A stretch of DNA of 64,000 nt from Gibbula magus (Eukaryota; Mollusca; Gastropoda; Trochida; Trochidae): positions 18,973,232 through 19,037,231 of the forward strand of contig OW388300.1 of the NCBI GenBank assembly GCA_936450465.1, in the 5' to 3' direction. The notes below the pieces were generated by a model. The model saw nothing but the letters and a program-made list of their open reading frames with translations. It ran no database searches and had not been told where the DNA came from. Below are positions 12,558 to 24,600 of this stretch, piece by piece. The position numbers and the translations under genes were made by a program. The stretch's first letter is position 1, and each line of letters opens with the position of its first letter.

Positions 12558-12651
12558 GAGAAAGTGGAGCTGGGAAAACCGAAGCCTCGAAGATTATTAT
12601 GCGATATATCGCGGCCGTCACCAACATCAGCGGACAGAAAGAAGTAGAGAG
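12558..12651 (+). CDS. Myo1d: Myo1d-like exon 1 of window (P-loop)
   Basis: Acceptor tctgcag and donor AG/gtacac. It starts with two bases of the P-loop glycine, then reads [20 protein letters not shown] and on to EVER. This is the ATP phosphate-binding loop and following helix. Entry and exit phases fit the next exon (AG+G gives Arg). Confidence 0.95.
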
Positions 12652-15600
12652 GTACACCTGAAACTCAAATTGTCTTCATACTTTATTGATAAAATGGAGG
12701 GCATACTCGATTAATTCTGAGACAATAACATCTTCCTAATTACCATAGGGGGTGAGATAGCGCAGTGGTAAGCGTGTTCGGCTTCGGATCAAGAGGTCCG
12801 TGGTTCGATTCCTGTCAGGGGCACGGCAACTTTGTCTGCAGTAGAGAACTGTTCTACACGCAGTCAGGTTTGGGTGCAATGCTACACTGAATTTCAGTGC
12901 AGTACCACCCATGGTTTGCTAGTTCCAGCCAATGCTCGCAGGTTTTACTGCAATGCATAGCCACATGGAGTCGCAGGCTTTCTCCCTGCCATAATACTAG
13001 CAGCCGCGATATAAGTGAAATACTCTTGAAAGCGGCATTAAACCCCAACTCACCTCACCTCACCTAATTACCATAATTACCCCAGACTCTGTATATCCAG
13101 AAACCCCGCTATCCGCATGATTTTGAGTGACACAAATATTTTGTTAACAAATTCTACACAAATAATGGGACCCAATTATCCGCATCAAAATTATTATCTC
13201 ACCGTGGAATATAGTCCTCGCTCTATCCGTCTGTCCTTTCCAGAGTAGAACTAGCAGAACTTGAAAACCGTTCATGATATCTTTCTGAAACTTTCCATAT
13301 GTCTGTTACCCACCAACTGAAGTGGTGCCTTTTGATATTTTCAGATTTCTGGGATATGTCATCTTCTGATGACTCTTGTTTCAAAATATCCCTTTGTATT
13401 TCTATGCAATTGATTATTCAACTGTGCACACTGAACAGATATTACATGTCACGAGAGCAGTAACTAACAATTAATCTTAATTATTTTCACACATAGGTCG
13501 TCTGATGTCTGCCTAAGTAATCCGATGCATCTATACTTATGTATTTGTGAACTGATAGAAATGTATTATGTTAAATCATCAGTCAATACTTTAGCAATTT
13601 CGTTGTCTTTTGGTCAGATACAGATGACCACACAACTTGGACAATTTTCAGCTGTAACCAAATTGTGCAGTCTGATTAAAATCGACCTTGTTCCGAGGAA
13701 TAAAATTTGCAAAATAATATATCTACCGGGATACGAACAGGTTCTGTAGATTCCTCAAGACAAGGTCTGAGAACATCCCATTTAGGCGTGTGTTCCGAAC
13801 CGGTTTAGCGCAGCCAAAGTCCAGTCAAATAACTGACCAATCACATCACAGTATTTAAACGGTCGCTGTTTTGAAAGCATTCGGAACAGACAAAAGGATA
13901 GCTGTTTGGAGTTATCTGCCCCTAGCTTCTCGCACCGAAAGCATTTGTTGGGCATCTTTTGATTGGCTACCTGAATTGCGCTCGAACACGCGAGTCTACG
14001 GGCTGTAATCTGACGGTTTGGCGTGGAACCTACGACTGATATGAGTTCGTATCCCGGTAGATGCACTATTTTTAAATTTTTATTCCACGGAAAACCGTCG
14101 ATTTTAATCAGACTGCCAAATTGTGCAGAAAAACGGGGCCTGGCTGTTGTTGTTAAGATTAAGTTGATATTTGAAATTAATGTGTAAAATCTACAAAATA
14201 TAAGAAAATAAATATTCTTTAAAAATAATTGCCAGCTAAATTCATAACTAAATATTTCATGTTTTGTCAGGGTTAAAGATGTCCTCATCAAATCAAACAA
14301 CATTTTGGAAGCGTTCGGAAACGCAAAAACAAATCGCAATGACAACTCCAGTAGGTTCGGCAAGTACATGGACATAAACTTTGACTTCAAGGGAGACCCA
14401 GTCGGGGGTCACATCAACAACTACCTGCTTGAAAAGGTGAATATTAAGATAAATAACCCTTGATCATTCTTTTCTCACATTGTTAACTCCCTTCAGATCA
14501 TTACCTCTGTTAGATTAGACTTCTTTCTTGGCTAGAAATGTGGAGCACAGTGGTGTAGTGGTTAGCATGCTGGCCGTTCATGCCAATGGTCTGGGTTCGA
14601 ATCCCGGAGGAGACACCAAAAATTTGTGACCTGGGTCTTCACTGTGTTGTGTCCTTGGGCAAGGCACTTCATTCACATTGCACTTAGTCCATCAAGCTGT
14701 TGGGTAGTTGAACAAAGGTAGACGTATACAGTTGCACGGAGCACTCACTAATAATAGCGGCACCGAAAGTACAGTTCTTCAGCAGCATTTGTACTGGATA
14801 TTAGGCGGTGAAATGTTACCTGTTGTAAACTTTTACCACCTGCGGACTATGCAAGAATAGTGGGAGCGGGACAGCGCAGTGGTTAGTGTGTTCGGCTTCA
14901 AATCAAGAGGTCCGTGGTTTTGAATCCTGTCAGGGGCACAGAAACTTTGTCTGCAGTAGAGAACTGTTCTACATGCAGTAAGGTTTGGGTGCAATGCTAC
15001 ACTGAATTTCAGCGTAGTACCACCCATGGTTTGTTAGTTTCAGCCGATGCTCGCAGGTTTCACCGCAATGCATAGCCACATGGCGTTGCAGGCTTTCTCC
15101 CTGCCATAATACTAGCAGCGGCGATATAAGTGAAATACTCTTGAAAGCGGGCGTTAAACCCCAACTCACCTCACCTTGAATACGGATAGTCATTTCTATG
15201 GAAACAGCTTATCGGGTCGTGTAATGAGATGTTTTACTCATTAACGTGCCAATATATTGAATAAACTTGAGAAAACATATATATCTAGTATGCAAAAAAC
15301 TTGCTACTGCGCCTTTAAGGAAGGTGCAAATTAAGTTGATCACGGTAGGTCAGCTTTCAAAGAGTTCATATACGTCTTTGTCATTTCTAGTTCTTAAGTG
15401 AATATTTGTCCCTATTCCAGAGCCGAGTTGTCTACCAACAAGAAGGAGAAAGGAACTTCCACTCGTTTTATCAGGTGAGTTGTCTCCCTTGAATTGTACA
15501 GATCGTATATTAGATTTCATTTGGACAAATATATAGTTAGAATGAGATACATGTGATGATTGAGTTTGTTTAAAAAAAAATCATTTTGAAACTCATGTGT

Positions 15601-18600
15601 TATCAATTAAAGAAAAGGTTGAACAATTACTGGCACCTATACACTCAGAGGATTCTAATTTTATAAAGTCTTGACTATCTACTAAAAAAGCTTTCAAAAG
15701 AATTTAAGACCATGCAGTACCATCAAATGCAGTTTCTACTTTCATACCAGTAATTCTCCAGTCAAAATTTTCTATACATCTTTGATACATAGAGACTAAA
15801 GTTTGTTCATTTGTGTCACATGCAAGATGGACACTCCAGACAGTGTTGTTGTGTTGTAGTTGCTGTCAGGAGCTCAGGATGACCAGCTGAGAAAGCTGAG
15901 TCTATCGAGGAATCCAGGGGAATATCACTTCATCAGGCAGGGCGGTGACACGAGGGTACGTTATTTGTGGAAGGTCTTGAGGTAGCAAATGGTCAAGTGG
16001 ATGTAGAGATGTAAAATCTCTTGATACTGTTGTACTTAACACACACTTAAAGGGAAAGTTCTATCACTGATGTCAGTAGAATCCGCCATCTTGGTTTCCC
16101 AGCATTTTGTGAAATGAAAACATGCTATATTTAACCTAAATTTAAAATTCTTGTATTAATAAAACATATACACCGATAGAATATCCACATAGTAACACAT
16201 AACGTATCATAAAACTAATAAACAATATTCTAATAGGCCGTAGCGAATTTTTCCCCACTCGCAGTGCCGATGAATGGCTTCAGTTCTTATTGTTTTATTT
16301 TTCAACAAATGTGCCCTTGTGTTTAATTATCAAGTTGTGAAATATAAAGTCATCAAAATGTTACCTTCATTAGTATCTTTCAATTTCACTGTGTTTTAAT
16401 CATGTATTAATAACATATATATGTAAACAGGAATATCCTCCCGAATTTCTTTTCCACAAAAAATACCCCGATAGAACACTCCTTTTAACACACTTAACAT
16501 TTACGTGTTGGTAACAAGTGACAAGATTATTCTGTGAAAAAGCCTTGTGGCAAAGGATATGACGTACAGATTAATTATTGACACGAGGAACATTTTACAA
16601 AATTATGTTGGTAGGTTTCTTTTGAAATAAAGAATTTTTTTTTTTTATGTAAGCAGGTTTGATAAGAGTGTGCTGGAATAGTCAATATGTTTGAAGAATC
16701 ATTTATAGTGAGGCTGCTTAGCTATACATTTCGGAAGAATTGTGCATTTTGTGATAAAAGCACCAAATTTGGCTCAAATGACCACTGATATGTGGGAATC
16801 ATTTTAAGATTGGGAGGCATTCAATTACTTATCTTTTTTTGCGCATGCGCAGCAAATGAAAAATATATCTCAAATATTAGACTGTAAGTGTCTGAAATAT
16901 TCTTTTAAGAAAATAACATGCATATAATTTATTATGTTACTGTTTATAAGCATGTACAAAAATAATGTGCAATTAAAAAATAATATAAAAATATGTTTCA
17001 CAAAAAAAACAATGACTGCTCCCTTCAAAATTGCCGCTAGCAGACGACACAACAGAAAAATGGGCTCATGAGAAAAGGGTATGTATCTGCTTAAACAAAG
17101 TAAAACAGATATGGAAATGTTGTTGAACAGTTAAAATACATCTTATAGACCATTTGTATATCACTAATAAACCATATTCTCATATGGAAATAACCAAATT
17201 AGTTGAACAGTTATCAACAATTTTCCAGAGGAATTCAAGGGAGATAATCCAAAGCCATCAGCTCTCAGGGACCAGTCATTATTTAATTTTAAATTTTCAG
17301 ATTTATTTAACACAACATTTCTGGCTTTAATTTATAAGATTAGCATATGTTTTGCACATAAGTCCTTTAAGGCATGATAGACTTTTATCTTAGCAAGATC
17401 TCTGTCCGTCCGTCCGTCCGTGCATCCGTCCGTCTGTCTGAAAGTTTTGCAATTTTGACCTTTCTCAAAAACTACTTGCACTAAAGTGCTGAAATTTCAT
17501 GCAGATAACTTGGCCCATTAGGGTTACAAATTGCAAATGTGGTGATCCCAAAACGTCTTATCAATGCCACACCACATTATTAAACAATTGTTTGAGTAAT
17601 ATTTATAAAATGATGAGGGTGTTGTCAAAACATTATTTTCTAACAATGCAAAATGGCACAAATCCTGCAGACTTCTTTATAATAACCAAGTTTTGAGAAG
17701 AGCAGAAAAAAGAAAATTGGACTGTAACAGTAACAGTGAAACTATTATGAGCAAACGCACAAGATCTGTTTCATCACTTGTCCAAGAAAAAACTGATTCT
17801 ATATGCTTCTTTTGCGGATCAACAGACACCACAAATGCACTTCATCAAGCATCAACATTAGAAATCGATGAAAGAGTCAGAAAGTGTGCATCTATACTCG
17901 AAGACACAGAACTGCTAGCTAAGTTAAGTGTAGGAGATATGGTTGCATTAGAAGTCAAGTATCATTCTAAGTGTTTAGTGGCACTATACAATCGTGCAAG
18001 AAGTTCAATATCTGAAAAGCCTGTGAACAATTCAGAACAGAGAGCCTCAGGACTTGTGTTTGCAGAACTAGTTATGTATATTGAAGAGGCAAGAAGTAAT
18101 GAACATACCATTCCTATATTCAAATTGGCAGATTTGGCATCGATGTATTCGTCAAGGCTCCAGCAGTTTGGCGTTAATCTGGAAAAACGAATCCACACCA
18201 CTCGTTTAAAGGAACGTTTATTGGCTCAATTCCCAGATATGCAAGCTCACATGAAAGGGCGGGATGTACTTCTTGCATTTGATAAAGATATCGGTAAGGC
18301 ATTATTTCAGGCATGTGACGAAAATGCTGATTCTGATGCTTTACATCTGGCAAGAGCTGCCAATATTGTTCGTGAACAGATGTTCCAGGAAAACCAATCA
18401 GAATTGGGAAATATGGTGTGTCAACAATTCGAAAATGACAATGTTGTGTGTTCTTTGAACCTTCGCTTCAACCTTTTCACAACAGCTGCAGTTGATAACA
18501 TAGACCACAATCCCAGCTCTACCACAGCAACAGAATCTGTTCATGGAACTGGAATATCCCTCTTTCAACATCCTCAGTCTGACGAGGAAGGTATAAAACG

Positions 18601-21600
18601 CGATGCGGTCACTGTAGCCATCAAAGATACATCGTCAAAGACAGGGATTGCGAAGTCTGGAACTGCAGATTCATTTTTGAAAGCATCACATGTTGCACGG
18701 ACGAGAAGGGCTCATGAAGTCACTGCTGCTGCTCTGTACAACTTGCAATATCAAGCTTATGAGAAGCACGCTGAAACAGCTCATGACAACGGAGAAGTTC
18801 CTCTGATATTTGCAAATTGGTGTGCTTCAAAGAGAACACGTCATCCCATGTTTCACTACTGGGACACAGTATTGGAAATGGAGCTCAGCATGTTATCCTT
18901 TGTGCGGTCTTTGAGAGAAGCAAACTTTGATTTGTACTTAGAATCTCTGACAAAGCTGGCTCCATGGTTTTTTGCTTTGGACCACACTTCACAATGCAAA
19001 AGACCAAGAGAGTCTTTTCTGCAATGCCTTTAGATCAAGGTCATGAGCAAAACAATGCTTGCATCAAGGGTACGGAGGAGCCGTTGGATTAACTGACAAC
19101 CCTGGTGCACTCAGGAGATGGATGGTAGCAGGTCCAGAAGTTGCACATTTGTTCAGGCAATTTGAAGAAACACTACCTGACAAGAGAGATTTGAAGACTC
19201 AACATCATGAACAGACTCCGAGCATACAGAAGTCTTCTGTTAGAGATGTCTCCTCACTCATAGCCACCTTTAGGGAATTGGTTAATCCCTTTGAAGATGA
19301 CAGTAAGGAATTGGTTGTCTTGGACACAAGAGAACTAGTGACCACATCAGCTCTTACATCTGTTTACAATGCACATGCAATTGGACAAGACCAGTTCAAC
19401 CAGTATACCAAGGAGCGTCCCATTGACAGAACAACTCCCATTCACAACGTCATCTCAGAAACAAATTACCTCTATTTGTAACTACAGCTCCGAAAAAGCC
19501 AAACACAAGCAAAAATCAGCTGATGTCAATGAAAACTGACATTGATCTCTTTTCCAGTTTGTATATTGGATGTCAAACACGTGTTGGGAATCTAGATGAA
19601 TTCTTTTGCCATGAGAACCAGCCTTGTCCCCCCTCTCTGTCAGAATCGGGTTCCCTGAGACTTGGTAAGAAGTGTGACTTATTGAAATATCTTGCTGATG
19701 GTATTCAAGCCACATCTGAAGCACCTGCTGCCACCTGTGTGATTCTGGACGGTGCTGTAATTGTCCAGATGCTCAAGTTAGGAACATCAAAAACTTTCAA
19801 TGAATATGCAAAACAGGTATTTGTTCCTCATGTAAGGTCAAAACTTCACAATGCTTCCCGTCTAAATCTTGTTTGGGACAAGTATGTTCCTGATAGCCTG
19901 AAGGATACAGCTAGATCCAAACGAGGGTGTTAAAAGGCGCGTTGTGGGAACAGCATCACTTCCTGCAAATTGACAATCATTTCTACATGTCAACAGCAAC
20001 AAAGAAGAACTATTCAACTTCCTGTCACGAACTCTAATACAGGAATATGTACAAGAAGGTGATAAAGAATTGTACGTGACTGAGAATGAACATGTTCACA
20101 GCATTCCAGCAAACGAGGACCTGACAGGTATTTCCCCCTGTAGCCACAAGGAAGCAGACACTCGTATTCTTCTACACGCTGCACATGCTGCAAGACATGG
20201 CCATGAAAAGATCCTCATCAGGACTGTAGACACGGATGTTGTTGTGCTTTCAGTGATGATCTACAGTACTATCCTTGAACCAAACACTGAACTTTGGATT
20301 GCCTTTGGAACAGGAAAGCATTTTCGATACTTGGCAGCCCATGAAATGTCTTCCTCCCTTGGACCAGAGAAGTCAACAGCACTACCCATGTTCCATGCGC
20401 TCACAGGGTGCGACACGGTGTCATCTTTGCCAGACATGGAAAGAAATCTGCTTGGACAACCTGGGATTTGTGACCCGAGATAACTGAAGCTCTCTTGACA
20501 CTAGCATCCGCTCCAACCTGCATACCAGATAACACCTTCACTACAATTGAAAGGTTTGTCATAAAGTTGTATGATAAAACAAGCAAGGACACTCACATCA
20601 ACAATGCCAGAAAAACTATGTTCATGAAAACCAATTCTTTGCCAGGCATCCCTCCTACTCGTGCTGCCCTTGAGCAGCATATCAAGAGAGCCACCTACCA
20701 AGGAGGACATGTGTGGGGACAGACTCTTATTGCCCAGCCAGAACTTCCATCTCCAACTGAGTGGGGTTGGATCAGGAACAATGATGGACTCTACAAACCC
20801 TTTTGGACAAATCTCCCGGAAGCAGCAAAATCATGCTCAGAATTGGTATCATGCAAATGCAAGAAAGGCTGCAAAATCGCTGCACCTGCAAAAAAGCCTC
20901 ACTGAATTGTTCACCCTTGTGTTTATGCCAAGGAGCATGCTAGAAAAGGTCAGAACTGTTGTGAATGTTGGTTAAAACTTACATTAAACTTACATTGAAC
21001 TTCACCAAATTATATGAAATAAAATTTTCGTAAATTTCAGTCAAATTTTCCCTTTGATTATTTGAATTCTGCGCATGTGCATAGGAATGATAATTTCTAA
21101 TGCCTCCCTATCTAAAAATGATCACCATATATCAGAGAACATTTGTGCCAAGTTTGGTGCTTTTATCACAATTTGCACAATTATTTTGCTTAGCAGCCTA
21201 ACTATTACAACTATAGGCAACTATAAACTTGTTTAAAAATCATATTATAATATAGAGTTTACTAAATGAGTTTCATAGAAACCCAATTAAATGGAACCAA
21301 GTTTAGTATCCGATTCATGACTTATTTTATGATTCATATTTCTCTTAATTTTACAAAAATTGTCTACTGTGACATGCCATTGTAGATTTATTAAACAACG
21401 ATATCTTCAATGGGCAAGTTATAAAACACAAGAGATATTAGCTGTTTGTCGAAGAAAGGGCAGAACATCTTGGTGCCTTCATCAATAACTTTGAAAAATA
21501 ATTTGATGATGTAAAGTTGATCTCAAAAGACCTAGGACATAGATGTGACTACTTGATGTCTGTTGCAGGTGGATTCGATCAACGACAAGAAAGACTTCAG

Positions 21601-24600
21601 GTGCGTGATGGATGCAATGAAAGCTACGGGATTTGCGTTCGCCCACGTGGAGACTTTGTGGAGTATAGTAGCGGCGGTTCTACATCTGGTGAGTGCTGAT
21701 AGCAGTATAGTTGACGGCTACACTGATCTCTTGGGTGCTATGCTATGTCAATGCTTCCTTCTTAAACACTGCCGCAGGTAACATGCAAATCTGCTGGATA
21801 GTTTAAGCATAGGCGTAGGAACAGGGGGGGCCCAGGGGTGCACGGCCCCCCCCCCCCCCCCCCCCCCCCACTTTTTACCCACGAAAAAAAAAATTCAATA
21901 GCGCTTTCTAGTGTCAATTTTGAAGAAAATTTCTTTTCTCATACTATTTTTTCAGAAACAGATAATATGACGAGTCCTCAACCTATTTTTAACACTAATA
22001 TGGATGAAAATTTTGATCCTACAGCATCTTCTAGTGAAAATACACCATGGCAACCCCAATTTTCAGACGAAATTGAAAAGAATGTTGTTCCTATAGCTGT
22101 GTTTGGTGGGAGGAGGGTGCTTTGATACGTTTTTAATACGTTTCAAAATTCGGAAAGTGTGGTCCTCAGATGCCATGGCCCAAATTCTGACCCAAGCTCG
22201 ATCCACCCCCCGCTCTCAAGAAAAAAAATTGGGCCCCCCCACCCCAAAAACCGTTCCTACGCCTATGTTTAAGTGTCAGAAAACTGGGATGGTTTCAAGA
22301 TACGATAACAGGCTAAGCCAATTACAGAGCTTGGTTCTTGAAGGACCCTTTGCATAGGCAACATGCAAAATCCAGTGGATAGCAATGACAGAATATGTCT
22401 GTCCTGGCATCAATTTGATTCTTGTTGTTATATTAGGAAAGGGAGACATAGTAGGTTTTGTTGCATAAAGATAAAACACAATTCAGGTTTCATTAGTTAA
22501 GACTTGTCATTAGAAAACATAAAGCTTTGACAAAACTACGACTGAAATTGACTGCCATTCAGTCGTTGTTTGAAGTGGGTTGAAATCAAATGAAAGTAAG
22601 AATTGAAAGCAAACTTGAACAAAACCCTGTTCTATTATAATACTGCATCATTCTTTTTCATCGAACAGTGTATCGAGAGAAAAGGGGGACTTACAGACTA
22701 TTGACTTTCATATACATAAACGTCAGTTTCAATGCAATGTATGTGCCAAATTATATTGAATTAGAGTAAAAATTAAATATTTTTATTGAACTGAAAAAAG
22801 TCTCAATTTTTCTGCCCGATACTATATATGTACATCTTTTCAACTCTCTCTTCCAGGGGAATGTGGAGTTTGAAGCTGACGAGGAGAAGGACCACGTAAA
22901 GAACCACGGCGAGACACGGACGATCGCAGGACTGCTGGAGGTGCCGCAGAATAGTCTGGAGAAGGCTATGTGTACCCGCACAATCGCCGCCGGGGGCAAC
23001 GTGGTGGAGAAGGGACTCACTCAGTCCGAGTGCTACTACGCTAGAGACGCATTTGCTAAGGTAATGTTGGAATGTTGTTACACTGCAGAGCATAGCTTTG
23101 TTGAAGGGGCGCTTTACGCCATGTTTAGAAGAGAGCTTGGTAGGGATAGCAGCAATCAGATTCACTAAAGGATGCACAGACGGAACCAAATCAAAGGTTG
23201 GGATAAGTTAAAAAGAGGATAAAGCTGCCATCAACGCATGGGAATACCCGCAGAAAGACCAGAATATTGTGTTACATGTTTCGGGGGTCAGACAACCTTC
23301 ACCGTCTGATGAAGGTTGTCTGACCCCCGAAACATGTAACACAATATTCTGGTCTTTCTGCGGGTATTCCCATGCGTTGATGGCGGCTTTATACTCTTTT
23401 TAGAGCATGACTTTGGTAGAATCACATTAGCTAAGGTACTGTTAGACTAGTGTTATGTAGGGGGTGATCTCTTGCATCGTAGCCACTAAGGTATTCATTT
23501 GGGGAAATTTGCCTGTTCGTTATATCTGATATATGGGGGACTGCAGAGTGTCGGTCTAAATAGCTAAAGTAACGTCATATATATAGAAGAGTTAATTCAG
23601 AAATATTGAAATAATCTGAATCAGAAAGTTTTTGAAGAATACTTGCTTTTAAACTTTGGCAGGAAAAACGTATGGGACTCGGCCCAAAAAAAGTACAAGA
23701 ATTTGTACTATTGAAGGTAGTGTTATCCCAAATATAACCATGTTATATTTCTTCACTATCTATATGCCAAATGTTTCTAAGGAAAAACGTGTTATCATAA
23801 GATGGATTACCGTCCTACATCAATAAGTTACTGCTTGTCGGCTGCAGTCATAGTTTCTTGAGTCTATGTTTAAACACAACCAGTGTGAGTTCTAATGGAG
23901 AGTTTCATGTTGCAGGCGATCTACGACCGTATGTTCACCTGGATCGTGGGACGTATCAACCAGGCAATAGATCCGAAGTCGGGCGGTGTCCGGTACACCA
24001 GCAGAGGAACTGTCATCGGTGTACTGGATATCTACGGCTTTGAAATATTCGACAACAACAGGTTGGTTTAATTATCAGTAAGATGGAATGACTGGAGTTC
24101 GAAGGGCTTTATGAATTTAAAGATGATAATGATAATTTTCATCTGTTGATTTGCTGGTATGCATTTGTGCTGGTACTTTGATAAGGTCAAGTTCAACCTC
24201 AGGGCAATTTCCATCCCTGGCTAATTTAAGCCTTGCAGCATTTCCTTCACTTTTCTGCATAATGGGCTCTGATTCCCTATTGAAGGAAATACAGTAGAAC
24301 ACGGATATAGTGAACAAACGGATATAGCAAACAAATTTATAAGTCCCGTTAAAAGCTCTATATAATATGCCAAATGGGAACAGCGGATATAGCAAACTGA
24401 ATTCTTTGGTCCCTTTCGAGTTGGTTATATCCGTGTTCTATTGTACTGCAAGCCTAATTTAGCCAGTATTGGAGAGATGCACTAGTTACGCCTTGTGTAG
24501 GGAATTTGGCCTGGGGTTGAACATGGCCTTTGTTGACCCAAGGCTTACATGGTGATACATAAGTACTTCCAAAATGTAATAAGTAGAAAATTCTTGCCCC

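Larger units (their letters stand above)
16708..21202. mobile_element. 4.5-kb long-TIR DNA transposon, possibly Academ-like
   Basis: About 145-bp inverted repeats at 16708-16855 and 21062-21202 share AGGCTGCT-AGC, TGTGATAAAAGCACCAAA, GGGAGGCATT and a CGCATG-GC core. TA flanks both ends, and a 3-bp TAT duplication is also possible. The interior (17693-20943, + strand) is a decayed gene for a protein with a FEN/XPG-like acidic signature and a cysteine-rich tail. From memory, XPG-type nuclease plus Cys-rich zinc binding is the hallmark of Academ transposons, which have short target duplications; the assignment is inferred. It sits in myosin intron 4 in the sense orientation. Confidence 0.8.

Noticed and set aside
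13782..14390. 202-residue ORF on the minus strand
   Set aside because: It is antisense to the 448-bp MITE and to myosin exon 2; no domain, and similar ORFs recur wherever the MITE is inserted.
21838..22125. Proline-rich ORF after a C-run
   Set aside because: The prolines come from the homopolymer in a MITE; no other coding evidence.
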